NCBI GenBank assembly: GCA_036397635.1
Contig: DASWIP010000110.1
Coordinates: 1-10,123, forward strand
DNA: 10,123 nucleotides
DNA from: DASWIP01 sp036397635
GTDB lineage: Bacteria > Actinomycetota > AC-67
Reading direction: 5' to 3'
Part shown: positions 1 through 6,426 of the stretch, in pieces
Numbering within the stretch: position 1 is the stretch's first letter
Layout: the number at the start of each line of letters is the position of its first letter
Translations under genes and position numbers: made by a program
Notes under the pieces: generated by a model
Seen by the model: only the letters and a program-made list of their open reading frames with translations
The model's database searches: none
What the model was told of the DNA's origin: nothing

Positions 1-25
1 CCCCCCCCCCCCCCCCCCCCCCCCC
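1..25. repeat. Homopolymer C run at window edge
   Basis: The first 25 bases are all C, directly next to normal coding-density sequence. A run of this length at the very end of a sequence is typical of poly-G read artefacts carried into a contig end, seen here from the opposite strand. It lies just downstream of the stop codon of the amino-acid-binding lipoprotein gene. It could be genuine, but nothing in the sequence gives it a function. Confidence 0.7.
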
Positions 26-39
26 ACCACGTCAGGATC

Positions 40-1131
40 CTAGCGATACGGTGGGGCGTACATCAGCCCGCCATCCGTCCAGAGCGCGTTCGGGCCGCGC
101 GCGAGGCCCAGGGCGGTGTCCGGGCCGATGGTACGGTCGTAGATCTCGCCGTAGTTCCCGACTGCCTTTATCACGTTGACCACGAAGTCGGCGTCGAGAC
201 CCAGGCCGGGGTCGAACGGCTGGCCTTCCGAGACACCCAGCAAGCGCTGGACCTCGGGATCCGTGGATGTGTCCGCGGTCTGCTGCACGTTCGCCTGGGT
301 AACCCCGAATTCTTCCGCCTGGATCAAAGCGATCACGATCCAGTTCACTGCGTCGAACCAATCCGAGTCACCGTCCCTCACGACCGGCCCGAGGGGCTCC
401 TTCGACATGGTGACGTCCAGGATCCGAAGCGACTCGGCCCCACCTTGCGCCTCAGGGAAGTTCGAGCGCAGCCCGGCGAGGCCCGACTTGTCGGTGGTCC
501 AGCCCTGGCATCGGTTCTGGACGAACGCCTGCTGCAGCGTCGGGTTGTCCTCGAAGCTGAGCGGTTCGTAGGCGATGCCACGCGCTTTGAACTGGGCATC
601 AAGGTTCAGCTCGGTCGTGGTTCCGGACAGGACGCACACGGTCGTGCCCCCCATGTCTTCCAATCGCCGGATGCGACTGTCGTCCTTCACCATCATCCCT
701 TGGCCGTCGTAGAAGGTCGTGGTGGCGAACGCGGCGCCCTCTGAACCATCCCGCGTTGCGGTCCACGTCGTATTGCGGATCAAGACATCGACCTGCGCAG
801 ACTGGAGCGCCGTGAACCGCTGCTCGGCGGTGAGGGCAGTGAATTCGACCTTCGTAGGATCCCCGAGAACCCCGGCGGCGACCGCCTTGCAGAACTCGAC
901 ATCGAAGCCGGCGAAATTGGCCTGCTCATCTTGGAATCCGAAGCCGGGCAGCGCGTCGTTCACGCCGCATCGGACCATCCCACGGCTCTTGACCTGCTCG
1001 AGCAGGCTCTCGCCGGCCTGTCCGCCGTCGCCGTTGTCACCGGTCCCGCCGGTGTCGTCTCCGCAGGCCGCCAGGATCAGCGCCATCGAAGCGCCCACCA
1101 CCATCAGGCGGAAGATCGGGTTTATCCTCAT
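40..1131 (-). CDS. Amino-acid ABC transporter substrate-binding lipoprotein (AapJ/BztA type)
   Basis: This 363-residue extracytoplasmic receptor would deliver polar or general L-amino acids to an ABC importer. The start at 1131 is chosen because it opens a lipoprotein signal peptide (hydrophobic residues 8-22, lipobox LAAC with Cys23) and has a GGGAGGG ribosome site about 7 bases upstream. The reading frame stays open to 1497, but that extension is Arg/Pro-rich and lies in the control region. A Gly/Asp-rich linker (24-40) leads to a family-3 solute-binding domain (about 42-345). Family-typical segments are RNTTWTATRD (119-128), YDGQGMMV (141-148), CQGWTTDKSGLAG (208-220) and the C-terminal NALW...GLMYAPP (348-361). 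Cys55, 81, 166 and 208 may form disulfides. In this family the permease and ATPase genes usually follow downstream, which here would be beyond base 1. The family is confident; the exact amino acid is unknown. Confidence 0.92.
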   Translation of the reverse strand: MRINPIFRLMVVGASMALILAACGDDTGGTGDNGDGGQAGESLLEQVKSRGMVRCGVNDALPGFGFQDEQANFAGFDVEFCKAVAAGVLGDPTKVEFTALTAEQRFTALQSAQVDVLIRNTTWTATRDGSEGAAFATTTFYDGQGMMVKDDSRIRRLEDMGGTTVCVLSGTTTELNLDAQFKARGIAYEPLSFEDNPTLQQAFVQNRCQGWTTDKSGLAGLRSNFPEAQGGAESLRILDVTMSKEPLGPVVRDGDSDWFDAVNWIVIALIQAEEFGVTQANVQQTADTSTDPEVQRLLGVSEGQPFDPGLGLDADFVVNVIKAVGNYGEIYDRTIGPDTALGLARGPNALWTDGGLMYAPPYR

Positions 1132-1222
1132 CGACCCATCCCTCCCCGGCCGGCGCGACCAGCCCAGGATGCGTTTCCCCGGCTCGCCCCACCGCCATCT
1201 CGTGGTCCGCTCTCGAGTCCGG

Positions 1223-1251
1223 AGCCTAGGGGGACGGCCCAGAGGCGTCAA
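1223..1251 (-). promoter_or_regulatory. Candidate sigma-70-type promoter for the amino-acid-binding lipoprotein
   Basis: On the minus strand, TTGACG (1251-1246) stands 17 bases from TAGGCT (1228-1223). The -35 matches five of six consensus bases, and TAGGCT fits the TAnnnT form common in actinomycete -10 boxes. Transcription would start near 1216, leaving a leader of about 85 bases. This is a motif reading only. Confidence 0.5.
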
Positions 1252-1281
1252 GGAAACGCAGGCAGGACCGACTTTCTCGCC

Positions 1282-1303
1282 TTTCCGACGGAGGAGTCGG
1301 AAA
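1282..1303. promoter_or_regulatory. Inverted repeat in the divergent control region (candidate operator or hairpin)
   Basis: TTTCCGAC at 1282-1289 and GTCGGAAA at 1296-1303 are perfect 8-base inverted arms around a 6-base centre. The repeat lies between the two divergent -35 candidates (1246-1251 and 1355-1360), upstream of both promoters, so an operator or activator site fits better than a transcription terminator. The half-site core TTCCGAC recurs at 1363-1369, next to the rightward -35 box. Confidence 0.4.
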
Positions 1304-1354
1304 TCCTGTGCCGAATCCGTAGAAGGACAGCCGGGGCCGGGGTGTGGGGCGTTC

Positions 1355-1383
1355 TTGACAGATTCCGACCGGTTGGTCAGTAT
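1355..1383 (+). promoter_or_regulatory. Candidate promoter of the copper protein gene, with an operator-like motif in the spacer
   Basis: A perfect TTGACA (1355-1360) is followed after 17 bases by CAGTAT (1378-1383), a weak -10 with three consensus matches. Within the spacer GACC-GGTT-GGTC (1367-1378) forms 4-base inverted arms that resemble TetR-type operators; a bound repressor there would block polymerase. The predicted leader, about 1390-1483, contains a small hairpin, CCTGC/GCAGG at 1418-1431. The -35 is convincing; the -10 and operator are tentative. Nothing else recognisable was seen in the 352-base gap 1132-1483 apart from this, the leftward promoter and the inverted repeat. Confidence 0.45.
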
Positions 1384-1483
1384 CGGGGTGAGCCAGGTCC
1401 GCCTTGTGCGTGTTCCTCCTGCTTTAGCAGGGCCTTCGCCGGAGGCTCTCCGGGGGAGCACGCCGGGAACGGGGGAGGAAAAG

Positions 1484-3628
1484 ATGGCACGACGCACACT
1501 GCTCCTCGGCCTCGTCGCAGCGTTGGCCCTTACGACGCTCGGCGCAGCCGCGGAAGAGGAAGACCGCCTTCCGGTCTACGAGCCTGCCGTCGCGGAGGTC
1601 GTACCCGGCGGCGCGTGCACGCAAGAGACTCGCTTCGACGCACCGAATCGGCACGTCGTCGACGCGAACGGTCAACTGATCGTCGACAAGTACGGTCTCA
1701 CCGAAGACGCCGATCCTCCCGCCCCCGGTGAGGGCACCGCCCTGTGCGAACGGCTGCGCATCGTGTTCGGGCCGATCATGGCGAAGCCCGGTCAGAACGA
1801 TGTGCTGATCCAGCCCGTCACTTTCGAGAAGCCGATGTACGACGGCTACATGGTCCGGTTCAAGCCCAGCCTGTTCAGCGTGGACGGCACACCGCCCGTG
1901 GAGGACCTGCATCTTCATCACGGCACGTGGCTGAACGCCGGACGCGGGTACAACGCGATCGGATCGCCGTGGCTCGCCTCCGGCGAGGAGAAGACCATCG
2001 CCACATGGCCACACCGGTACGGCCTCGAGATCCTGGGCAACGACACGTGGCTGTTCCTGCACATGGTCCACAACGCGACGCCGCGCGCGCTCCCCGTGTG
2101 GGTCTCCTACGACATCGACTTCGTCAAATCTGAGGACGCACAGGTCGAGCAAGCGGACGGCGAGCCGCTGCTCACCAACACCAAGGGGGTCTGGCTCGAC
2201 GTCGGTGGCGGCAACTTCCACCCCGAGACGCAGACTTATCCGTTCAACCCTGTGTTCAACGCGCATCGTGGGTTCGGCGACGAGATCACCGACCAGCACA
2301 CCCTCGACATCTACGGCGAGCACTACGCCGGCATCGACTCGCCGAGCGAGTGCTACTTCCCGCTGCAGAACTGCGCGATGTTCAACTCACAGAACAACGA
2401 GTCCGCCCAGCAGGGCACCGATGTGAGCGGCCAGCCTCTCCCGGACAGCTGGGACGCCCCGACGGTGCTCGGCAAAGACGCGAAGTTCCCAAGCGGGAGC
2501 CTCGGTCCGAGCGGCGAGGGCACGCTGGTCCTGATGGGCGGCCACCTGCACAACGGCGGCCTGCGGGACGAGGTCCAACTCGTGCGGGACCTGGATACGG
2601 ACGGAAGGTACGCGGCAGACGAGGGACGCCTGATCCACATCTCCGACGCGTACTACTGGCTGGAAGACCAGACCCTGTACGGCCCGGACAAGGAGGGTGA
2701 GATCGTCGGGGGGGCGCCCCTTTCGTGGGACTTCTCGATGAGCGGCGTCACCAGCGACCTCGGCTGGGCGATCAACGTCCGCGAGGGTGACATCCTTCGC
2801 CTCAACGGGGTCTACGACAGCTCCATCGGCTCGTGGTACGAGCAGATGGGCATCGTGATGGCCTGGGTGGTTCCCGGTGGCACGTTCGGCACCGACATGT
2901 TCCTCCCCGGCGCCGTCGTCGACGGCAACCAGACCTGGACGATCAACGAGGCGGTCACGGTCGATCCCGGTATCGCGGTCGGCGCTCAGGTGCCCTACGG
3001 GCCCGACGGCGAGCTGCTCGCCCGGACTTGCGTGCCCGGCACGCAGGACGGCGTGACGACGGTGTGTGCGCGCGGCCAGCTCACGCACCCGCACTACTCC
3101 GCCAGCGGCAACCACTCGATCTGCCCGCCATCGGCGTGTCAGGCGTTCCCGGGCGCCGACATCGCCGGCCCAATGATCGAGGGTGAGACGTACATCGGTG
3201 GGTTCACCTTCGGTCCGTTCGACCAGGGCGTCACCGGCCTCAGCGGCGTCCCACGGATGGTGCGTGGCGAAGCGGTCACGATCACCAACCTCGACACGGC
3301 GGATTACATCTGGCACACGCTGACACGCTGCGCGGCGCCGTGCACCGGCGTCACCAGCGCCAGCTACCCGATCGCCGATGGTGCCTATCAGGATCTGATC
3401 GATCCGTTATACGGCTCGGGCGAGTACGCAGGTAGCACCCCGACCGGGGTGATCGCCTCGCTGGGACGGCCGGACGAGATGGACTTCGACTCCGCCGAGC
3501 TGGGCATCGGCCTGGCGCCCAGCGGCAAGGTCTCGTGGACGTTCTCCCCGACGAGGACCGGCCTGTACACGTTCTTCTGCCGGATCCACCCGCTGATGCG
3601 GGGCGCGTTCCGCGTGGTCGACGCCTAA
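1484..3628 (+). CDS. Exported copper protein: PHM-like two-copper monooxygenase module fused to a C-terminal cupredoxin
   Basis: The protein has 714 residues. The ATG at 1484 follows GGGGGAGGAAAAG and opens a signal peptide (residues 1-23, cleavage near AAA/EEE). The frame is open back to 719, but that part has no protein character. Residues 90-465 carry, in order, HLHHGTW (His143, 145, 146), LFLHMVHN (His193, 196), GGHLHNGG (His354, His356), REGDILRL (about 433-440) and YEQMG (Met455). This order matches the CuH (His-His, His) and CuM (His-x-His, Met) ligands of peptidylglycine monooxygenase and dopamine hydroxylase, including the Gly-Asp-Ile-Leu stretch before the CuM Met. The C-terminal domain (about 565-714) is a blue-copper fold with His611 and CRIHPLM (Cys699, His702, Met705), plus a Cys616/Cys620 pair. 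It may be an oxidase or monooxygenase with a built-in electron carrier. The cupredoxin domain is firm, the PHM-like reading is inference from remembered homologues, and the substrate is unknown. It is not a classical laccase, since no HCH motif is present. Confidence 0.85.
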   Translation: MARRTLLLGLVAALALTTLGAAAEEEDRLPVYEPAVAEVVPGGACTQETRFDAPNRHVVDANGQLIVDKYGLTEDADPPAPGEGTALCERLRIVFGPIMAKPGQNDVLIQPVTFEKPMYDGYMVRFKPSLFSVDGTPPVEDLHLHHGTWLNAGRGYNAIGSPWLASGEEKTIATWPHRYGLEILGNDTWLFLHMVHNATPRALPVWVSYDIDFVKSEDAQVEQADGEPLLTNTKGVWLDVGGGNFHPETQTYPFNPVFNAHRGFGDEITDQHTLDIYGEHYAGIDSPSECYFPLQNCAMFNSQNNESAQQGTDVSGQPLPDSWDAPTVLGKDAKFPSGSLGPSGEGTLVLMGGHLHNGGLRDEVQLVRDLDTDGRYAADEGRLIHISDAYYWLEDQTLYGPDKEGEIVGGAPLSWDFSMSGVTSDLGWAINVREGDILRLNGVYDSSIGSWYEQMGIVMAWVVPGGTFGTDMFLPGAVVDGNQTWTINEAVTVDPGIAVGAQVPYGPDGELLARTCVPGTQDGVTTVCARGQLTHPHYSASGNHSICPPSACQAFPGADIAGPMIEGETYIGGFTFGPFDQGVTGLSGVPRMVRGEAVTITNLDTADYIWHTLTRCAAPCTGVTSASYPIADGAYQDLIDPLYGSGEYAGSTPTGVIASLGRPDEMDFDSAELGIGLAPSGKVSWTFSPTRTGLYTFFCRIHPLMRGAFRVVDA

Positions 3629-3644
3629 CAGCACGAGGAACACC

Positions 3645-3674
3645 CGGAGCGGCCCGTTTCAGCGGGCCGCTCCG
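3645..3674 (+). terminator. Intrinsic terminator after the copper protein gene
   Basis: A 12-bp perfect stem (3645-3656 with 3663-3674, core GGAGCGGCCCG) closes on a six-base TTTCAG loop, 16 bases after the stop codon. The trailing sequence TCGTTC is only weakly T-rich, as is common for high-GC actinomycete terminators. It isolates the copper protein gene from the helix-turn-helix gene that follows. Confidence 0.8.
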
Positions 3675-3735
3675 TCGTTCCCGGGTCGATCCCCCGTCCC
3701 ATGGGAACATCACGGGGAACAGCGAGGAGGTGCCG

Positions 3736-3936
3736 ATGGACGGCATGCGCACGAACGAGGTCCCCGACGTGCTCACCGAGCGCTCGCTCGCCGAGCTGCT
3801 CGGGATCAGCCGAGAGAGCGCGATGGCGCTGTGCCGCGCGAACCGTGTTCCGGCCATGAAGGTGATGCGGGGGCGGTACCTGGTGTCGAAGCGGCTGCTG
3901 CTCGAATGGGTCGAGCGCGGATCACGACTGCCCTGA
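3736..3936 (+). CDS. Small excisionase/MerR-type helix-turn-helix DNA-binding protein
   Basis: This 66-residue protein consists almost entirely of a winged helix-turn-helix of the HTH_17 (excisionase/MerR N-terminal) kind. LTERSLAELLGISRESAMAL (13-32) gives the two helices, NRVPAMKVMRGRYLVSKRLLLEWVE (36-60) the wing and third helix. The ATG at 3736 is fixed by GAGGAGGT ending five bases upstream. It sits after a terminator and meets the RNA methylase gene tail to tail, two bases apart, so it has its own short upstream region (3675-3735) containing the 10-base palindrome TCCCATGGGA (3697-3706), a possible autoregulatory site. No integrase, phage or plasmid gene is near, so a regulator role is more likely than excision. 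Its targets are unknown. Confidence 0.8.
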   Translation: MDGMRTNEVPDVLTERSLAELLGISRESAMALCRANRVPAMKVMRGRYLVSKRLLLEWVERGSRLP

Positions 3937-3938
3937 TC

Positions 3939-4556
3939 TTAGGCCGTCCCGGCGGCGTGCCGGCGGATCCACTCGTGCATGGCGATGCCGCTGGCAACGC
4001 CGGCGTTGATGGATCGCGTGGACCCGAACTGCCGGATGTGCAGGACCGCGCGGCAGAGTGCTCGCGCGGGGTCGGACAAGCCCGGCCCCTCTTGACCGAA
4101 CAGGAACACACACTCCCTGGGGATCTCGGCTTGGTCCATGGCCTCCGACCCCGGCAGGTTATCCACCCCCAGCACCGGAAGCCCGGCCCCGGCCGCCCAG
4201 GCTACGAAGCCATCCAGGTCGGTGTGGTACCGGACGTGCTGGTACCGATCGGTGACCATCGCGCCCCGCCGGTTCCAATCCCGACGTCCGATGATGTGGA
4301 CCTCGCGTGCGAGGAACGCGTTCGCGTTGCGCACCACGGCCCCGATGTTCATGTCGTGCTGCCAGTTCTCGATCGCGACGTGGAACGGATGCCGCCGTCG
4401 GTCAAGATCCTCGACGATCGCCTCGAGCCGCCAGTACCGGTATCGATCGACCACGTTGCGCCGGTCGCCCGCGCGCAACAGATCCGGATCAAGGCGTGGA
4501 TCGTCCGGCCACGGCTCGGCATGCGGTCCGACGCCGACGTCGCGCTGCTCGCCCAT
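3939..4556 (-). CDS. SpoU/TrmH-family RNA 2'-O-ribose methyltransferase
   Basis: This 205-residue cytoplasmic enzyme would use S-adenosylmethionine to methylate the ribose 2'-OH of a tRNA or rRNA nucleotide. All three SpoU (SPOUT knot) motifs are visible: N70-x-GAVVRN (70-77) with Arg76; LFGQEGPGLS (152-161); and IRQFGSTRSINAGVASGIAMHEW, of which residues 174-190 hold the Ser182-Ile-Asn184 core. The N-terminal DRRNVVDRYRYW (31-42) precedes the fold. The start at 4556 has only a weak ribosome site, so a shorter or leaderless start is possible. The protein is close to the usual length for single-domain members, without the L30e-like RNA-binding extension of rRNA methylases such as RlmB. Which RNA it modifies cannot be told from sequence. 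It is transcribed away from the solute-binding gene at 4771 and looks like a housekeeping gene. Confidence 0.9.
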   Translation of the reverse strand: MGEQRDVGVGPHAEPWPDDPRLDPDLLRAGDRRNVVDRYRYWRLEAIVEDLDRRRHPFHVAIENWQHDMNIGAVVRNANAFLAREVHIIGRRDWNRRGAMVTDRYQHVRYHTDLDGFVAWAAGAGLPVLGVDNLPGSEAMDQAEIPRECVFLFGQEGPGLSDPARALCRAVLHIRQFGSTRSINAGVASGIAMHEWIRRHAAGTA

Positions 4557-4648
4557 GAGCGGAACGCTATCGCGCCCGGCAGGGGTTCGGGGTCACATCG
4601 CGCCGCCGGCGCCGGACCGGCGGGACGGTGCGATACGGGCGCTATGGT

Positions 4649-4660
4649 CAAGGATCCTTG
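4649..4660. promoter_or_regulatory. 12-base perfect palindrome in the divergent gap
   Basis: CAAGGATCCTTG is a perfect palindrome, in the 214-base gap between the RNA methylase (minus) and the solute-binding protein (plus). It is directly preceded by TATGGT (4643-4648), which could be a rightward -10 box, although no good -35 lies upstream. Such placement suits an operator, but a palindrome of this length can occur by chance. The rest of the gap is GC-rich with no other clear signal. Confidence 0.3.
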
Positions 4661-4770
4661 CGCGGAACGGGAAGAACGAGAAGAGCAGGATGTGTGCCGG
4701 GCGCGCGCGGCGGGAAGTCGGAGCGCCGGCGCGGAAGGAAGTCACGGGCGCGAGGCGAAGAGACCTGCTC

Positions 4771-6234
4771 ATGGGAGTGGGCACCAGGACCACGATGGCG
4801 GCGGCCGGGCTGATGCTCGCGGCCACGACCGGCGCCGTCGCCGACTCGCCGACGCCCTACACGATCTGCGCGCATGTGCCGATCACGGGCGCCGCGCCGA
4901 TCCCTCATCACGAGGACCGTTTCGGGCAATTCTACTTCGACTACGTCAACGTCGAGCTCGGCGGGGTGGACGGCCACCCGGTGGAGTTCCCCGCGTACGA
5001 CGACGAGTTCAACCCGGCCGGCGCGCGGCGCGCGATCGAGAGGTGCCTGGACGCGGGCGCGCGAATGCTGGTCGGCTGGTACGGCCCGGACCAGGCGGAA
5101 TCAGTGTCGAGATGGGCCGAGGATCACCAGATGCCATACCTGCGCACGTCGGGTCCGTTCGCCGGGTCCCAGGATCGTAAGTGGTCGGCGTTCATCGGTC
5201 CTCCCGACGAGGAGCAGATGGTCGCGCTCGCCTCGGCGATCCTCAACGGAGTTGAGCGCATCCCGACCATAGGCATGGTCCGCATCAGCTCCCCGTACTA
5301 CGACCCCGGTCGCGACGCGTTCGTCGATGCGCTTGCCGAGCGCGGTCTCACGCTCGCCGTCGATGTGCCGGTGCAGAAGGATGAGAGCAACTTCCAGAAC
5401 GTCTGGTTCGAGATCGGCCAAGCCGAGGTCGATGTGGTGAACCTCTACGTGACGCCGCACATCTTCGCCAAGATGATGGCTCAGCGTCCTGCAACCGTCG
5501 ATGCATCGTTCGTTTCTATCGCAACCATGATCGGCACGAACGTCGCCGGCGCCAGCGCGCGCGGCAGCCGGGTGCAGACCTTCCACGATCCGAGCCCTGT
5601 CTACGATCCTGCCGATTCCACGCTGCTGTGGCACGACGAGATCGTCGAGTTCCAGCGCATCTTCCGAACCTACTCGCCCGAGCAAACCCCTCCGGCCGAC
5701 GACCTCGACTGGCTCGCTTACCTGCGCGCGAAGCAGGTCCATCGGTTCCTCGACGCGCTCGACGAGGACCTCGGCGCCGAGCACATCCGCAGCATGTTCT
5801 CGACCTACGCCGAGGACCCCGGCGCGGCCTTCCCGACCTGCGCGCTGGACTTCTCGGCCACGCCGCTGCTGGGCAGCCACGCCTGGCACGTCTTCGAGCT
5901 CGACGACGGCCGGTGGCGACAGGCGGCGTCGTGCGCGGACGCTGTGACGACCGACCTGACCCCGCCCCTGATCGCGTGCTCGGACGCGCCTGTTGCGCTG
6001 GCGCCGGTGCGTTGCTCGTTCCAGGATCCCGGATCGGGTGTGGGCGCCTACGCCATCACCGACCTGGGCGTCCCGGCCCCTGGCGCCCCCGTCGGAGGCG
6101 ACGGAGGCTGCGCGCCGGCGACGGAGGCGATGATCACGCTGCCGCCGGGGTTCCACCGGTTGGTGATCACGGCCACCAGCTGCGGCGGTGTGTCGCGGGC
6201 CGTGACTGCGACCTACCTCAGCGCCGATGTGTGA
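4771..6234 (+). CDS. Exported LivK-like periplasmic-binding-fold protein with C-terminal Ig-like domain
   Basis: The protein has 487 residues. The ATG at 4771 follows a GAGGCGAAGAG site and opens a signal peptide (1-25, AVA/DSP); a start at 4795 is also possible, and the frame continues upstream only as antisense of the methylase gene. Residues 26-390 follow the type-I periplasmic-binding fold of branched-chain amino-acid receptors: ITGAAPIPHHEDRFGQFYFD, then VNVELGGVDGHPVEF, the Asp-Asp-x-Phe-Asn-Pro turn, and LVGWYGPDQ before the second strand set. There is no lipobox, so it is freely secreted or held another way. Residues 395-487 form an added beta-sandwich-like domain starting TPPLIAC, with DPGSGVG (419-425) and four cysteines, resembling HYR/Ig-like repeats. 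No permease or ATPase gene adjoins, so it may be a sensor or an orphan receptor. The fold is likely; the ligand is unknown. Confidence 0.85.
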   Translation: MGVGTRTTMAAAGLMLAATTGAVADSPTPYTICAHVPITGAAPIPHHEDRFGQFYFDYVNVELGGVDGHPVEFPAYDDEFNPAGARRAIERCLDAGARMLVGWYGPDQAESVSRWAEDHQMPYLRTSGPFAGSQDRKWSAFIGPPDEEQMVALASAILNGVERIPTIGMVRISSPYYDPGRDAFVDALAERGLTLAVDVPVQKDESNFQNVWFEIGQAEVDVVNLYVTPHIFAKMMAQRPATVDASFVSIATMIGTNVAGASARGSRVQTFHDPSPVYDPADSTLLWHDEIVEFQRIFRTYSPEQTPPADDLDWLAYLRAKQVHRFLDALDEDLGAEHIRSMFSTYAEDPGAAFPTCALDFSATPLLGSHAWHVFELDDGRWRQAASCADAVTTDLTPPLIACSDAPVALAPVRCSFQDPGSGVGAYAITDLGVPAPGAPVGGDGGCAPATEAMITLPPGFHRLVITATSCGGVSRAVTATYLSADV

Positions 6235-6239
6235 ACGAA

Positions 6240-6310
6240 TGGTTCGGCGTTCCTCTGGAAGGAAACAACGGCTGGTTCGGCGTTGCTCGGAGAAAGAACG
6301 GAGAAAGAAC
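6240..6310 (+). repeat. Two short direct repeats between the solute-binding gene and the small ORF
   Basis: TGGTTCGGCGTT occurs at 6240-6251 and 6273-6284, 33 bases apart, and GGAGAAAGAAC occurs twice in direct tandem at 6289-6299 and 6300-6310. The 33-base spacing keeps the reading frame, so the first repeat would encode WFGV twice if the long form of the small ORF is translated. The tandem copy is 11 bases and would shift frame. Both may instead reflect local duplication. Confidence 0.6.
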
Positions 6311-6335
6311 CACGCGTCGGGTCCGAGGAGGCGTC

Positions 6336-6425
6336 ATGCTCTTCACCATCCTGTTCAAGGCAGGGCGTGACGCCGCGGTCGCGATGATCCTGCTGATGCT
6401 CAAGCTGGTCGGCTTCGGGATCTGA
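6336..6425 (+). CDS. Probable small hydrophobic (membrane) peptide, 29 residues
   Basis: The ATG at 6336 is preceded by GAGGAGG (6325-6331) at four bases, one of the strongest ribosome sites in the window. The product is a 29-residue, mostly hydrophobic peptide with two non-polar stretches (1-7 and 13-22) split by Lys8, Arg11 and Asp12, with Lys23 near the end; it could be a single membrane helix or an amphipathic peptide. A longer alternative of 64 residues starts at GTG 6231, overlapping the stop of the solute-binding gene as GTGA (translational coupling) and adding a basic N-terminal part with two WFGV motifs. The internal ribosome site favours the short form. It ends one base before the stop of the convergent propeller gene. 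No family is recognised. It may act with the solute-binding protein, being cotranscribed. Confidence 0.5.
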   Translation: MLFTILFKAGRDAAVAMILLMLKLVGFGI

Positions 6426-6426
6426 G

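Noticed and set aside
719..1483. In-frame upstream extension of the copper protein gene
   Set aside because: It overlaps the lipoprotein gene antisense and then the control region, lacks domain character, and would bury a clear signal peptide and ribosome site at 1484.
1132..1497. Upstream extension of the lipoprotein gene to 1497
   Set aside because: It is Arg/Pro-rich, crosses both promoter candidates, and would place the lipobox signal peptide internally.
1484..3628. Laccase or nitrite-reductase type multicopper oxidase
   Set aside because: Only one type-1 copper set is present, with no HCH-x3-H type motif or paired HxH trinuclear ligands; the histidine pattern fits a PHM-like module better.
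3831..5180. 449-codon plus-strand open frame across three genes
   Set aside because: It runs through the helix-turn-helix gene, antisense of the methylase and the divergent gap, so it cannot be a real gene.
5101..6156. 351-codon minus-strand open frame
   Set aside because: It is antisense to the solute-binding protein gene, very Arg-rich, with no ribosome site or domain.
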